From positions 28,066-92,065 of the forward strand of contig CAZYDX010000001.1 in assembly GCA_964646455.1 (NCBI GenBank): 64,000 nt of DNA, read 5' to 3'. The DNA comes from TMED80 sp964646455 (GTDB taxonomy: Bacteria > Fidelibacterota > Marinisomatia > Marinisomatales > UBA1611). Positions 17,402 through 26,233 of this stretch are shown here, in pieces (position 1 is the stretch's first letter; the number at the start of each line of letters is the position of its first letter). Below the pieces are notes generated by a model. It was not told the origin of the DNA and searched no databases. It was given only the letters and a program-made list of their open reading frames with translations. The translations under genes and the position numbers were made by a program.

Positions 17402-18904
17402 ATGAGAAAAAAAATATTCTTAAACAAAAGTTTCTATTTTATTCTGTTAATTATCATTACAGTATTATTTACTATGCTGAAATCTATACAGTTGAAAATG
17501 CATAATACTATACCTGAAGCGATTGCTCGTCAAAGAATGCTAATTGGTATTGCAATATCAGATTTGAATTATGGTTTAAAAGGCTATATTGGTTATGATA
17601 TAATAAATGATACATTAATTAAGAATGGTATAACAAATAGAACAGAAGCATTTTATAATAAAGATGTTCTAAATAAAGCAATAAATAAAACACTAGATCT
17701 TGATGTTTCATCTAATAGTAAATACCCTATTTATAGGGAAGATAAAGGGATGGTGGTTTATTACAAAATGGCATTTTTACTATTTGGATATAATGTTCAA
17801 GGATTTTTATACTTATATTATTTATTATTTCTTGTTTCTGTTCTTATTTTCATATTTACTTTTTATAATAGAATTGATTTGCTCAATATTCTGCTATTAT
17901 TTGTATTAAGTCATTATTTTTTAGTATCAATAATTCCATATGCTGGCATTGAGCTGCAAACTGTTCATAATCAACGTTTCTTAGCAGTCCTAGGCTTGCT
18001 TCCTAGTATATACCTATCATTTATAATTTTTTGGAAATATAGATTAAGTGCTTTTGTAAAACTTGGCACCTTAATTCAAATTCTAATTTTGATATTTGTT
18101 TATTTTTGTAGATCTAGCATAATATATCAAATATTATTCTTACTAATATTGTTTGTTATTGGTGTTCTACGGCATTGGTTTAAAAATCCGGAATTAGGAA
18201 AGCTTATATTTATTAAAATTAATATATTTCCAATATTCATGATTTGTATAACCCTATTTTTATTACAATTACATTTAATTCTTTCTTTACATCATTCATA
18301 TGATTCAACTACATCAAAACATCTATTTTGGCATGATGTTTATAAGGGTTTGAGTGTTCATCCTAAAAGTAAGATTAAACATAATATTTATGGTTATAAA
18401 GATGATTCTGTCCAACAGTTTGTTGATGATTATGCAAAAAAACATCTAGACAGAGAAAGTGTGAACTCCGAAGATGAGTCAAAATTATATGAAGCAATCG
18501 TTAAAAACAAAGTTGTAGAAATTATTAAAAATGATCCATTTTATATATTTTCCACCTTTTTTTATTATAAGATAAACAGTTTTTTTCATTATTTCACTAC
18601 TACATTATTTAAAACTATTAACAATTATTCTTTCTGGATTATACTATTATTGATTACATCAACAAGTACATTAATTAATAAAGTATTTATGAATAAATGG
18701 TTTGATTATTTTAAGGTTGTTACTTTTGCAATGCCATTTTCCTTATTGCCAGCTTTAATTGCATTTCCGCATCCAAGCGTATATTCTGATACTATTTTAA
18801 TGTTTACTTTTTATGTTTATTTGATTTTATCTGGTATTATTTGTTATTTATCTAATAAATATTCTATACTAAAAGTATTAAGTAAATCTTATAAAAATAA
18901 TTAG
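17402..18904 (+). CDS. Polytopic membrane protein of unknown function
   Basis: The 500-residue protein has one transmembrane helix at about residues 10-28, a large polar loop (about 30-125), then six or more hydrophobic helices, a second polar loop (about 300-385, beginning with HHSYDSTTSKHLFWHDVY) and two or three C-terminal helices. The loops probably face the periplasm. I recognise no catalytic motif. The loop-rich layout is compatible with a membrane glycosyltransferase or polymerase, but I would not assign it. It lies between an ABC exporter and another unknown membrane protein and shares their strand and spacing, so a role in transport or assembly of the glycan is plausible. Confidence 0.6.
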   Translation: MRKKIFLNKSFYFILLIIITVLFTMLKSIQLKMHNTIPEAIARQRMLIGIAISDLNYGLKGYIGYDIINDTLIKNGITNRTEAFYNKDVLNKAINKTLDLDVSSNSKYPIYREDKGMVVYYKMAFLLFGYNVQGFLYLYYLLFLVSVLIFIFTFYNRIDLLNILLLFVLSHYFLVSIIPYAGIELQTVHNQRFLAVLGLLPSIYLSFIIFWKYRLSAFVKLGTLIQILILIFVYFCRSSIIYQILFLLILFVIGVLRHWFKNPELGKLIFIKINIFPIFMICITLFLLQLHLILSLHHSYDSTTSKHLFWHDVYKGLSVHPKSKIKHNIYGYKDDSVQQFVDDYAKKHLDRESVNSEDESKLYEAIVKNKVVEIIKNDPFYIFSTFFYYKINSFFHYFTTTLFKTINNYSFWIILLLITSTSTLINKVFMNKWFDYFKVVTFAMPFSLLPALIAFPHPSVYSDTILMFTFYVYLILSGIICYLSNKYSILKVLSKSYKNN

Positions 18905-18915
18905 CGAGGCAATTA

Positions 18916-19554
18916 ATGATTAAATCTAACATAAATAAATATTTTAGTTCTATTTTTCATAGATATAATGAATCAAATGAATTGAATAATCTAAGAGACA
19001 AACCAATCGAACATAAAATTAAATATTATAATTCTCTAAGCTATGAAGTTATAATGAAAAAAAAGGAGAATAAATTTTATTTATATATGCCAGAACTTTC
19101 TATTGTTACCATTAATACTAATTTGGATAAGGCTTTTATAGAATTAGAGAAAAAAAGAGAAAAATATTTTACTACTCTTTTATCCTACGATTCTGATCAT
19201 GAAATTAGACTTCCAAATAAAATAAAGAATAAATTTGAAATATATCAGAAAATGAAATTGTTTATTTACAAACTAATCATTATATGCTTTTTAGGTGGAA
19301 TAACATTTTCATTAAGTATTGCATTAATAAGTAATAAAATTGCAGAAATCCCAGATAGATTTGACGATATTTCTATTGTAGATAATATGTGGAAATCAGT
19401 TGGAAAAGTTAAAGAAATAATTGAAGCCCCTGAAGAAATTCAAAAAGAAAGACTTGAAACATTTCATGAACTTTTGCTAATGTTAAAACCATTTGTGCAG
19501 GAATTAGAAATATTGTTTGATAAACAAGAGTCAAATAAAAATTCAGATAAATAG
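18916..19554 (+). CDS. Hypothetical protein with a single transmembrane segment
   Basis: The 212-residue protein has a lysine-rich soluble N-terminal part (1-110), one strong transmembrane helix at about 116-140 (LIIICFLGGITFSLSIALI) and a charged helical C-terminal part that could form a coiled coil (EEIQKERLETFHELLLMLKP). The pattern of one internal helix with two soluble halves is not enough to assign a family. GCGAGG 5 nt upstream is a weak ribosome site. It follows the polytopic membrane protein after 11 bp and may be its partner. Confidence 0.55.
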   Translation: MIKSNINKYFSSIFHRYNESNELNNLRDKPIEHKIKYYNSLSYEVIMKKKENKFYLYMPELSIVTINTNLDKAFIELEKKREKYFTTLLSYDSDHEIRLPNKIKNKFEIYQKMKLFIYKLIIICFLGGITFSLSIALISNKIAEIPDRFDDISIVDNMWKSVGKVKEIIEAPEEIQKERLETFHELLLMLKPFVQELEILFDKQESNKNSDK

Positions 19555-19649
19555 TGTTGAAGTAGTTGTTATAAATAAAAGTTAAAACCTTTTATAATTT
19601 TATTTACTCTTCTTGTTTTATTTAACTCATTATATAAACTTTTATAGCT

Positions 19650-20750
19650 TTGATTAAATTAAATAATTTATCTCGCCATAATACAAGTATTAAAAATGAG
19701 CTTGAAGAAGCTATAAATAGAGTATTTACTAGCGGATGGTATATTTTGGGATCTGAGGTAAAACTATTTGAGAGTGAATTTGCAGATTATTGTGGCGTAA
19801 GTAATTGTATTGGAGTTGGCAATGGAACTGATGCTTTAGAAATTTGTTTGCGTTCCTTGGATGTAGGACAAAATGATTCAGTTGCATGTGTTGCAAATGC
19901 TGGATATTATTCGTCTACAGCTATTTTATCTATTGGCGCTGTTCCAAAATATATAGATGTATCTTGGGAAAGTATGACAATGGATCCAAAATCTTTGGAA
20001 GAGAGAATTACTTCAGATACTAAAGCAATTATTGTAACTCATTTGTATGGTCAGATGGCTAATATGCCAAAAATCATGGCAATTGCTAATAAACAAAAGA
20101 TTCCTGTTATTGAAGATTGCGCTCAAGCACATGGTGCTGTCTTAAATGGAAAAAAAGCAGGGAGCTGGGCGACCCTAGGATGTTTCAGCTTTTACCCTAC
20201 AAAAAATTTAGGTGCGCTTGGTGATGGAGGTGCCATTACAACATCAGATGAAAAGCTTACAAAAAAAATTATGCAGTTAAGACAATATGGTTGGGATAAA
20301 AAATACCAACTAAATATTTCAGGTGGCAGAAATAGCAGGTTGGATGAAATTCAGGCTGCTGTATTGAGAGTTAAACTTAAATATTTAGATAATTGGAATA
20401 ATATTCGCAGAAAGATTGCTTCAAGTTATTCAAAAAAACTAAATAGCTCTGATTTACTTCTACAAAAGAATTTTGGTAAGGATTATGTTGCACATCTATA
20501 TATTATTAGATCCAATAATAGAAAAAAATGGATGAAGATATTAAATGATGCAAAAATCGCTTCAGATATACATTATCCAATACCTGATTATAAACAAAAT
20601 AACCTAATAAACTATTTTAATAATATATCATTAAATAATACTGAAAAATGTTGTAAACAGGTATTTTCAATACCCTGTTATCCTGAAATATCTGAGCTAG
20701 AATTTAGTAAAATTATAAAAACCTTGATTGAACTAAGAAATAAAAACTAA
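19650..20750 (+). CDS. DegT-family aminotransferase, FdtB/QdtB-like (3-keto sugar transaminase)
   Basis: The 366-residue protein starts at TTG. The PLP lysine is K185 in SFYPTKNLGALGDGGAI; EDCAQAHGA carries the PLP-contacting Asp, and GVGNGTDALE is the phosphate-binding region. RLDEIQAAVLRVKL is the DegT dimer-interface element. The closest pattern is that of enzymes aminating C-3 of dTDP-3-keto-6-deoxyhexoses. A ketoisomerase that would make that 3-keto sugar is encoded at 22508 and a formyltransferase follows after 1 bp, which supports the assignment. FdtB and QdtB cannot be told apart from sequence alone. Confidence 0.85.
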   Translation: MIKLNNLSRHNTSIKNELEEAINRVFTSGWYILGSEVKLFESEFADYCGVSNCIGVGNGTDALEICLRSLDVGQNDSVACVANAGYYSSTAILSIGAVPKYIDVSWESMTMDPKSLEERITSDTKAIIVTHLYGQMANMPKIMAIANKQKIPVIEDCAQAHGAVLNGKKAGSWATLGCFSFYPTKNLGALGDGGAITTSDEKLTKKIMQLRQYGWDKKYQLNISGGRNSRLDEIQAAVLRVKLKYLDNWNNIRRKIASSYSKKLNSSDLLLQKNFGKDYVAHLYIIRSNNRKKWMKILNDAKIASDIHYPIPDYKQNNLINYFNNISLNNTEKCCKQVFSIPCYPEISELEFSKIIKTLIELRNKN

Positions 20751-20751
20751 A

Positions 20752-21576
20752 ATGAAAATTTGTATTGCTGGAAAAAATTCTATTGCTGTTAATGCAGTTG
20801 ATCATTTAATTAATTTAATTGATAAAGGGGATCATGAAATAGTTGTTTTACCTAATAATGATGATTTAGGCTATGATGATTGGCAACCATCATTATCAAA
20901 ATATGCATCCAATAATGATTTAAATATTGTTGATATTAACGAACTTTATTATTTAAATGATTTAATTTTTATTTCACTAGAATATAATAGGATAATTGAT
21001 CCTAATAAGTTCCAAACTGAAAAACTATTTAATATTCATTTTTCGTATTTACCAAGCTATAAAGGTATGTATACAAGTATACATCCTATTATTAATGGTG
21101 AAAAGAAAAGTGGTGTTACATTACATCTTATTGATTCTGGTATTGATACTGGAGAAATTATAGATTGTATCCAATTTCCATTAGAGATTGATGACACTGC
21201 AAGAGATTTATATTTTAAATATTTAGACTATGGTTTTAAAATATTTAAAAATAATATTATTTCAATAATTAATAATACTTATAACTCTACTTCACAAAGT
21301 AATCTATATGCATCTTATTATTCTAAAAAATCAATTGATTTTAATAATATTAAAATTGACCTAAATAAAACGGCATATGAAATTCATAATCAAATACGAG
21401 CTTATAATTTTAAAGAATACCAATTACCTAAAATTATGAATAAATTTATTTCAAAATCTGTTTTAACTAATGAAAAAAAAGAATATGAAAAAATAGTAGA
21501 ATTTGATGATAGATTTGAAATTGTGGGGATTGATAAATATGTTGTGCAGACATATAAAGCAAAACAAAGTATTTAA
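20752..21576 (+). CDS. Sugar N-formyltransferase (formyl-THF dependent)
   Basis: The 274-residue protein has the formyltransferase core: N-I-H-F-S-Y-L-P-S-Y-K-G (catalytic N/H and the HxSxLPxYKG loop) and GVTLHLIDSGIDTGEII with the catalytic Asp. It lacks the tRNA-binding C-terminal domain of methionyl-tRNA formyltransferase and ends with a short region (from about 185) that fits small-molecule formylases such as VioF, QdtF and FdtF. It should formylate the amine installed by the adjacent aminotransferase, giving a 3-formamido-3,6-dideoxyhexose. The gene is 1 bp from the aminotransferase stop. Confidence 0.85.
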   Translation: MKICIAGKNSIAVNAVDHLINLIDKGDHEIVVLPNNDDLGYDDWQPSLSKYASNNDLNIVDINELYYLNDLIFISLEYNRIIDPNKFQTEKLFNIHFSYLPSYKGMYTSIHPIINGEKKSGVTLHLIDSGIDTGEIIDCIQFPLEIDDTARDLYFKYLDYGFKIFKNNIISIINNTYNSTSQSNLYASYYSKKSIDFNNIKIDLNKTAYEIHNQIRAYNFKEYQLPKIMNKFISKSVLTNEKKEYEKIVEFDDRFEIVGIDKYVVQTYKAKQSI

Positions 21577-21579
21577 TGA

Positions 21580-22515
21580 ATGATGAATGATTTTATTACA
21601 TTGATGATCTTATCTTATTATAGTGAAAATAGAATCACTAAAAACTACAATCTAATTAAAGAGAGATTAGAAAAAGAAAAAATTTCGTTCGAGTTAATAA
21701 TTATTGATGATGGATCAAATGATAACTCATATGAAGAAGCATTAAATATTGAAAAAATTGATAATAGGGTAAAAGCGTATCAGTTAAGTAAGAATTATAC
21801 TAGTCATTATTCTATTTTTGCAGGGTTTTCAGTTGCAAAAGGAAGTTGTGCAGTCGCAATACCTGATGATTTTCAAGTTCCTTTGGACACTGTTGTCGAA
21901 ATGTATCGTCATTGGGAAAGAGGTTATAAAATCGTTGTACCTTATCGAGATCTAAGAGAAGATCCATTAATAAACCGTATTTTTTCAAATATTTATTATA
22001 GCATTATGAATACTTTATCTGAAGTAAAATTTCCCAAGGGTGGTGCAGATGTTTTTCTTGCTGATAGAGAAGTAATTGATATTTTTAACAAAAATATTCA
22101 TCCAAAAAATACATCAACGATAGTTGAGGCACTTCGATTAGGATTCGATCCACTATTTATCCCTATGCATCGAGCAAAGGGCGTTAATATAAAATCTCGC
22201 TGGTCATTTAAGAAAAAATTTAGGCTTGCGAAGGATACTTTCTTATCATCATCATCATTTCCTATAAAATTGATTTCTGTTTTGGGTATTGGAACATTTT
22301 TCTTTTCTATTTTCGTAATTGTTTTTTATATATATGCTAAGTTGATTGGCTATGTGAAAATACCAGGATGGACTTTACTTGTTATTTTTATATCATTTTT
22401 TAGTGGTCTAATATTACTGAGTCTGGGAATAATTGCTGAATATATATGGCGGATCTTTGATGAAGTTAAAGGAAGGCCAGGTTTTATAATTAAAAAAAAA
22501 GATAATATTGAGTAG
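21580..22515 (+). CDS. Family 2 glycosyltransferase, DPM1/GtrB-like with two C-terminal transmembrane helices
   Basis: The 311 residues show the GT-A domain with I-I-I-D-D-G-S-N-D (donor binding) and AVAIPDDFQVP (DxD-like metal site) and two transmembrane helices at about 227-250 and 265-290. The pattern matches polyprenyl-phosphate glycosyltransferases such as GtrB and ArnC. It could load a sugar on undecaprenyl phosphate for periplasmic decoration, here possibly the formamido sugar of the flanking genes. Its last 8 bp overlap the ketoisomerase gene. Confidence 0.85.
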   Translation: MMNDFITLMILSYYSENRITKNYNLIKERLEKEKISFELIIIDDGSNDNSYEEALNIEKIDNRVKAYQLSKNYTSHYSIFAGFSVAKGSCAVAIPDDFQVPLDTVVEMYRHWERGYKIVVPYRDLREDPLINRIFSNIYYSIMNTLSEVKFPKGGADVFLADREVIDIFNKNIHPKNTSTIVEALRLGFDPLFIPMHRAKGVNIKSRWSFKKKFRLAKDTFLSSSSFPIKLISVLGIGTFFFSIFVIVFYIYAKLIGYVKIPGWTLLVIFISFFSGLILLSLGIIAEYIWRIFDEVKGRPGFIIKKKDNIE

Positions 22516-22921
22516 TTCAAGTCTTATTAATACTTGTAAAGTTTTGTCTCTACCAAAGATAGAAGATCCCCGGGGGAATTTGACATTTATTGAAAATAAT
22601 AAGCACATACCATTTGAAATTAAAAGGATATTTTATATTTATGATGTTCCTACAGCTGAAAGTCGCGGAGCACATGCACATAAATCTCTTCATCAGTTCC
22701 TAGTTTGTCTTTCAGGAAGTTTTGATGTCACAATTGATGATGGAAAGAATAAGAAAAGAATCCATCTTAATAGACCATGGAAAGGCCTGTATATTCCACC
22801 AAAAATATGGGCAGCAGAAGAAAATTTTGATCCTGGGACAGTATGTTTAGTTTTATGTTCAAATATATATATTGAGAATGATTATATAAGGGATTATAAA
22901 GAATTCTTAAAACATATTTAA
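22508..22921 (+). CDS. Cupin sugar 3,4-ketoisomerase (FdtA/QdtA, WxcM-like)
   Basis: The 137-residue protein starts at TTG (overlapping the previous gene). It is a single cupin with RGAHAHKSLHQFLVCLSGS, containing the His residues characteristic of FdtA/QdtA, and the family end motif W-x-x-x-x-x-F-D-P-G-T-V-C-L-V-L. These enzymes isomerise dTDP-4-keto-6-deoxyglucose to the 3-keto form, feeding the aminotransferase at 19650. Which C-4 epimer it makes cannot be read from the sequence. RmlA and RmlB, which would supply the substrate, are not in the window. Confidence 0.85.
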   Translation: MSSSSLINTCKVLSLPKIEDPRGNLTFIENNKHIPFEIKRIFYIYDVPTAESRGAHAHKSLHQFLVCLSGSFDVTIDDGKNKKRIHLNRPWKGLYIPPKIWAAEENFDPGTVCLVLCSNIYIENDYIRDYKEFLKHI

Positions 22922-22951
22922 TGAATAATTGTTTTTAAGGTAAAATATACA

Positions 22952-23767
22952 ATGATGAAAAAAATTAATATTATTGCTGAGATAGGATGGAACCATATGG
23001 GAGATATGGATCTTGCTGCAAAAATGATTAATAAGGCTGCTAAAAATGGTGTTGATATTTGCAAGTTTCAAACTTGGTCTGTGGATAAGCTAAAACCAGG
23101 CGTATGGGATAAAGATGGTCGTAGAGAAATTTATAAGAAAGCTCAATTATCAAAAGAAGATCACTCTTATTTGAAAACTATTTGTGAAAATAATTCTGTA
23201 GAATTTCTCACCTCAGTTTTTAATATTAATGATCTTGTTTTCTTAAGTGAGTTAAATATGGAAATGATCAAGATTCCAAGTCATGAGGTTCATAATCTGG
23301 AATTAATAAAGGCTTCTGTTGATTTATTTGATATTATTCTAATATCTACTGGTGCTGCGAAGTGGTTGGAAGTAGAAAAAATAATAGAAGCTGTAGATCC
23401 TGAAAAGCTCGTTTTTATGCATTGCGTATCGACTTATCCTTGTCCTCCAGAAAATATTAATCTTCCTAGAATGCAGAAACTAAAAGATTATACATCTGCT
23501 GTTGGTTACAGCGGACATTTTACTGGGATAGATGATGCTATCAGTGCAATTTGTCATGGTGCGACCTTCATTGAAAAACATTTTACTATCGATCAAGATT
23601 TGCCAGGAAGAGATAATAAATTTGCTATTTTACCTAAGCAAATGAGATCACTTACCGATTTTAGAGATAAGTATGAAAAAATGAATATTGATTTAGGGTT
23701 AGACTTACAGGAATGTGAATTAGATACTTATGAAAATTATAGGGGTCGATGGAGTAAAAATGGCTAA
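22952..23767 (+). CDS. NeuB/SpsE-family ulosonate synthase without SAF domain
   Basis: The 271-residue protein is a PEP-condensing TIM barrel: IIAEIGWNHMGDMDLA at the N-terminus, VDICKFQTW, E-F-L-T-S-V-F, ILISTGAA, FMHCVSTYPCPPENINL and the metal-binding VGYSGHFTG plus FIEKHFTID. NeuB-family enzymes join PEP to an N-acyl hexosamine to give a nine-carbon nonulosonic acid. The C-terminal antifreeze-like SAF domain present in full-length NeuB (about 340 residues) is absent. A second such gene lies at 29311, and CMP-activating enzymes at 27259 and 30983. Confidence 0.85.
   Translation: MMKKINIIAEIGWNHMGDMDLAAKMINKAAKNGVDICKFQTWSVDKLKPGVWDKDGRREIYKKAQLSKEDHSYLKTICENNSVEFLTSVFNINDLVFLSELNMEMIKIPSHEVHNLELIKASVDLFDIILISTGAAKWLEVEKIIEAVDPEKLVFMHCVSTYPCPPENINLPRMQKLKDYTSAVGYSGHFTGIDDAISAICHGATFIEKHFTIDQDLPGRDNKFAILPKQMRSLTDFRDKYEKMNIDLGLDLQECELDTYENYRGRWSKNG
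23751..23754 (+). promoter_or_regulatory. Shine-Dalgarno-like site deciding the start at 23760
   Basis: GGAG lies 5 nt upstream of ATG 23760 and supports it over the in-frame ATG at 23730, which would overlap the NeuB-like gene by 38 bp. Confidence 0.45.
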
Positions 23768-25079
23768 ATCACGGATTCCTTTAATATCAATTATAATTCG
23801 CACCTATAATGAAGAGAAATGGATTGGTAGATGCCTTAGAGGAATATTCAGCCAAAAAGTGGATGCAAAGATTGAAGTAATTTTGGTTGATAATGAAAGT
23901 ACTGACCATACAGTGCAAGTGGCAAAACGGTTTCCAATTAGTCAATGTATTACAATTAATAAATTTTTTCCAGGATTAGCGTTAAATAATGGTATACGTG
24001 AATCAAAAGGCGATTATATTGTTTGTATATCTGCTCATTGTGTACCTGAAAATGATCAATGGCTAACTAAATTACTGGATAATCTTAAAGATAATTCAGA
24101 TATCGCAGGTGTATACGGTAGACAACTTCCTTTTAGTTTCACAGATCCAATAGATAAGCGTGATTTATTGATTGTCTTCGGATTAGATAAGCGTATACAG
24201 CAAAATGATTATTTTTTTCATAATGCTAATAGTATGATACCAAGAAAAGTATGGGACAAGTATCCATTTGATGAAGAAGTTAGTAATATTGAAGATAGAG
24301 TTTGGGGGAAGCAAGTAACAGAAGCTGGTTATAAAATTATTTATGAACCAAAAGCTGCAGTATATCATCATCATGGATTGCATCAAGGAAATGAAAAATC
24401 GAGAGCTAGAGGTGTCGTTTCAATTCTTGAACATGTTGATGAAGGCATATTGAATTCATTTCCACATTCGATGAAACCTGAAATGATTAATATTGCAGCA
24501 GTTATCCCTATAATAGGAGATATTTATAAAGACAAGGACCAATTACATCAATTTCAAAAAACGATAAATGAATTAAAAGAATCAAAATTAATTGAATCGA
24601 TTTACTGTGTTTCAGATAATAATGAAGCTGCAGATTCCTTTGATATTAAATGGTTAGATAGAAAGTTAATATTGAAAGCTAATTCATTGCCGTTAGATCA
24701 ATTATTAAAGAAAACTTTAGATTTGATAGAAAGTAAAGGTGAATGTCCAGATAGTATATTGTATGTAAATCATGATTATGTTAACCGTCCAAAAGGTATT
24801 TTTGATGAACTTATTAAAGATGCTCAGCTTAAAGGATGTGATACAGTATTTCCGGGTTTAATAGATTATGGTCATTATTGGTATTTTAATGATGAAAATA
24901 AATTTAAACAAACCGATTCATCATTAGAATCACGTAGAAAACGAGATCCACTTTATAAAGCGTTATATGGACTAGGATGTTTGACATCTTCATGGGTTCT
25001 GCGTTCGGGAAAAATGATAGGAGGAAAAGTAGGTATTCTTCCATTTTCTGATATCAAGTATTCTACACGATTAAAATAA
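23760..25079 (+). CDS. Family 2 glycosyltransferase with C-terminal NTP-transferase-like extension
   Basis: The protein has about 439 residues. The first 235 form a GT-A domain: ISIIIRTYNEEKWIGRCL, ILVDNESTDHT, YIVCISAHCVPEND, and an E-D-R-V-W acceptor-side motif followed by YHHHGLHQGN. The remaining 200 residues (IAAVIPIIGDIY...DSILYVNHDYVNRPKG) look like a degenerate nucleotidyltransferase-type fold resembling acylneuraminate cytidylyltransferases (SKLIESIYCVSDNNEA), though lacking the usual RxGSKG start. The C-terminal assignment is tentative. It sits directly after a NeuB-like gene, so it may link transfer and ulosonic-acid chemistry. Confidence 0.7.
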   Translation: MAKSRIPLISIIIRTYNEEKWIGRCLRGIFSQKVDAKIEVILVDNESTDHTVQVAKRFPISQCITINKFFPGLALNNGIRESKGDYIVCISAHCVPENDQWLTKLLDNLKDNSDIAGVYGRQLPFSFTDPIDKRDLLIVFGLDKRIQQNDYFFHNANSMIPRKVWDKYPFDEEVSNIEDRVWGKQVTEAGYKIIYEPKAAVYHHHGLHQGNEKSRARGVVSILEHVDEGILNSFPHSMKPEMINIAAVIPIIGDIYKDKDQLHQFQKTINELKESKLIESIYCVSDNNEAADSFDIKWLDRKLILKANSLPLDQLLKKTLDLIESKGECPDSILYVNHDYVNRPKGIFDELIKDAQLKGCDTVFPGLIDYGHYWYFNDENKFKQTDSSLESRRKRDPLYKALYGLGCLTSSWVLRSGKMIGGKVGILPFSDIKYSTRLK

Positions 25080-25086
25080 GATTCAT

Positions 25087-26232
25087 TTGAAAATAATCGA
25101 TATAATTGGATATTCATTATCTTCACCTTATGGTGATGGAAATGTTTATGGACAACCTTTAGGTGTGAAGAGTGTTGGTATTGTTGAAGTGCATACTGAT
25201 AATGAATACATTGGTATTGGGGAAACCTATTCTGGTGTTTATGTACCTGAATTAATAAATCCGATTGTAGAATATCTTAAATCTTTTATCATTGGTGCTG
25301 ATCCTGATAACATTAGTGAAATTAATCATCTTCTTGAAATTCCATTTATATCTGGTAATGGATTAGTGCGTAGTATAATTAGTGCTATAGATATAGCTCT
25401 GTGGGATATAAAAGGACAATCATTAAATAAACCTATCGCTAAAATATTAAATAGTCAGATAAGAGAATCAGTAAGTGTCTATGCTAGTGGAGGTTCAGTT
25501 ACGATGAATAGTGATGAAATTTGCAATGATATAGAAAGAACACTAACCAAAGGTTATAACGCATATAAGATGCGGGTAGGACTTCAATCTTGGAAGAAAG
25601 ATATTGAGCGAGTTTCAACAGCCAGAAATACGATTGGAGAAAATAATCAATTAATGATTGATGCAATTATGGGAACGTTACCAAATACTTGGGGCCTTGA
25701 TAGAGCAAAAAAATGCATTAAAGATCTGTCCGTGTTCAATCTTACTTGGCTAGAGGAGCCATTACCTCCTGAAAATTTTTCTGGTTATCAAAAACTAAAT
25801 AAAGACTCACCCATTCCAATTGCTATGGGTGAGTCTTTAACTGCTACAAATGAATTTGAAGCATATATTTCTGGCAATTGCGTTGGTTATATCCAACCTG
25901 ACGTAACACATTGTGGTGGATTTTCTAGAACTATAAAAGTCATAAATATTGCAAAAAAATACAATATCCCTGTTGCGTTACATGTCTGGGGAAGTGCTAT
26001 TTCTATAATGTCTAATTTGCATATTGCATTGGCAATGCCTGAAGTAATCTGGCTTGAAATTCCCCAGGTTAGACTCAATCTTCTTTTCGATCAACTATCA
26101 GAGAATATAAATATTGAGAATGGTTCTATATTTTTAATTGATAAACCTGGACTAGGAATAAGTATTAATAAAGAAGAAAAAAATAGATACCCTTTTATTC
26201 CAGGGAGCGGATATAAAGTTCCTTTAAAATAA
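25087..26232 (+). CDS. Enolase-superfamily protein, mandelate-racemase subgroup (acid-sugar dehydratase-like)
   Basis: The 381-residue protein (TTG start) keeps the full mandelate-racemase-type active site: K161-x-R163 on the second barrel strand, metal ligands D192, E223 and E249, the general-base dyad D272/H299 (QPDVTHCGG and ALHVWGS) and E324. These spacings match the mandelate racemase pattern. Members dehydrate aldonic or aldaric acids to 2-keto-3-deoxy acids, or racemise. A 2-keto-3-deoxy sugar acid is just the kind of substrate a CMP-ulosonate synthetase would accept, and one lies two genes downstream. The exact substrate is unknown. Confidence 0.85.
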   Translation: MKIIDIIGYSLSSPYGDGNVYGQPLGVKSVGIVEVHTDNEYIGIGETYSGVYVPELINPIVEYLKSFIIGADPDNISEINHLLEIPFISGNGLVRSIISAIDIALWDIKGQSLNKPIAKILNSQIRESVSVYASGGSVTMNSDEICNDIERTLTKGYNAYKMRVGLQSWKKDIERVSTARNTIGENNQLMIDAIMGTLPNTWGLDRAKKCIKDLSVFNLTWLEEPLPPENFSGYQKLNKDSPIPIAMGESLTATNEFEAYISGNCVGYIQPDVTHCGGFSRTIKVINIAKKYNIPVALHVWGSAISIMSNLHIALAMPEVIWLEIPQVRLNLLFDQLSENINIENGSIFLIDKPGLGISINKEEKNRYPFIPGSGYKVPLK

Positions 26233-26233
26233 A

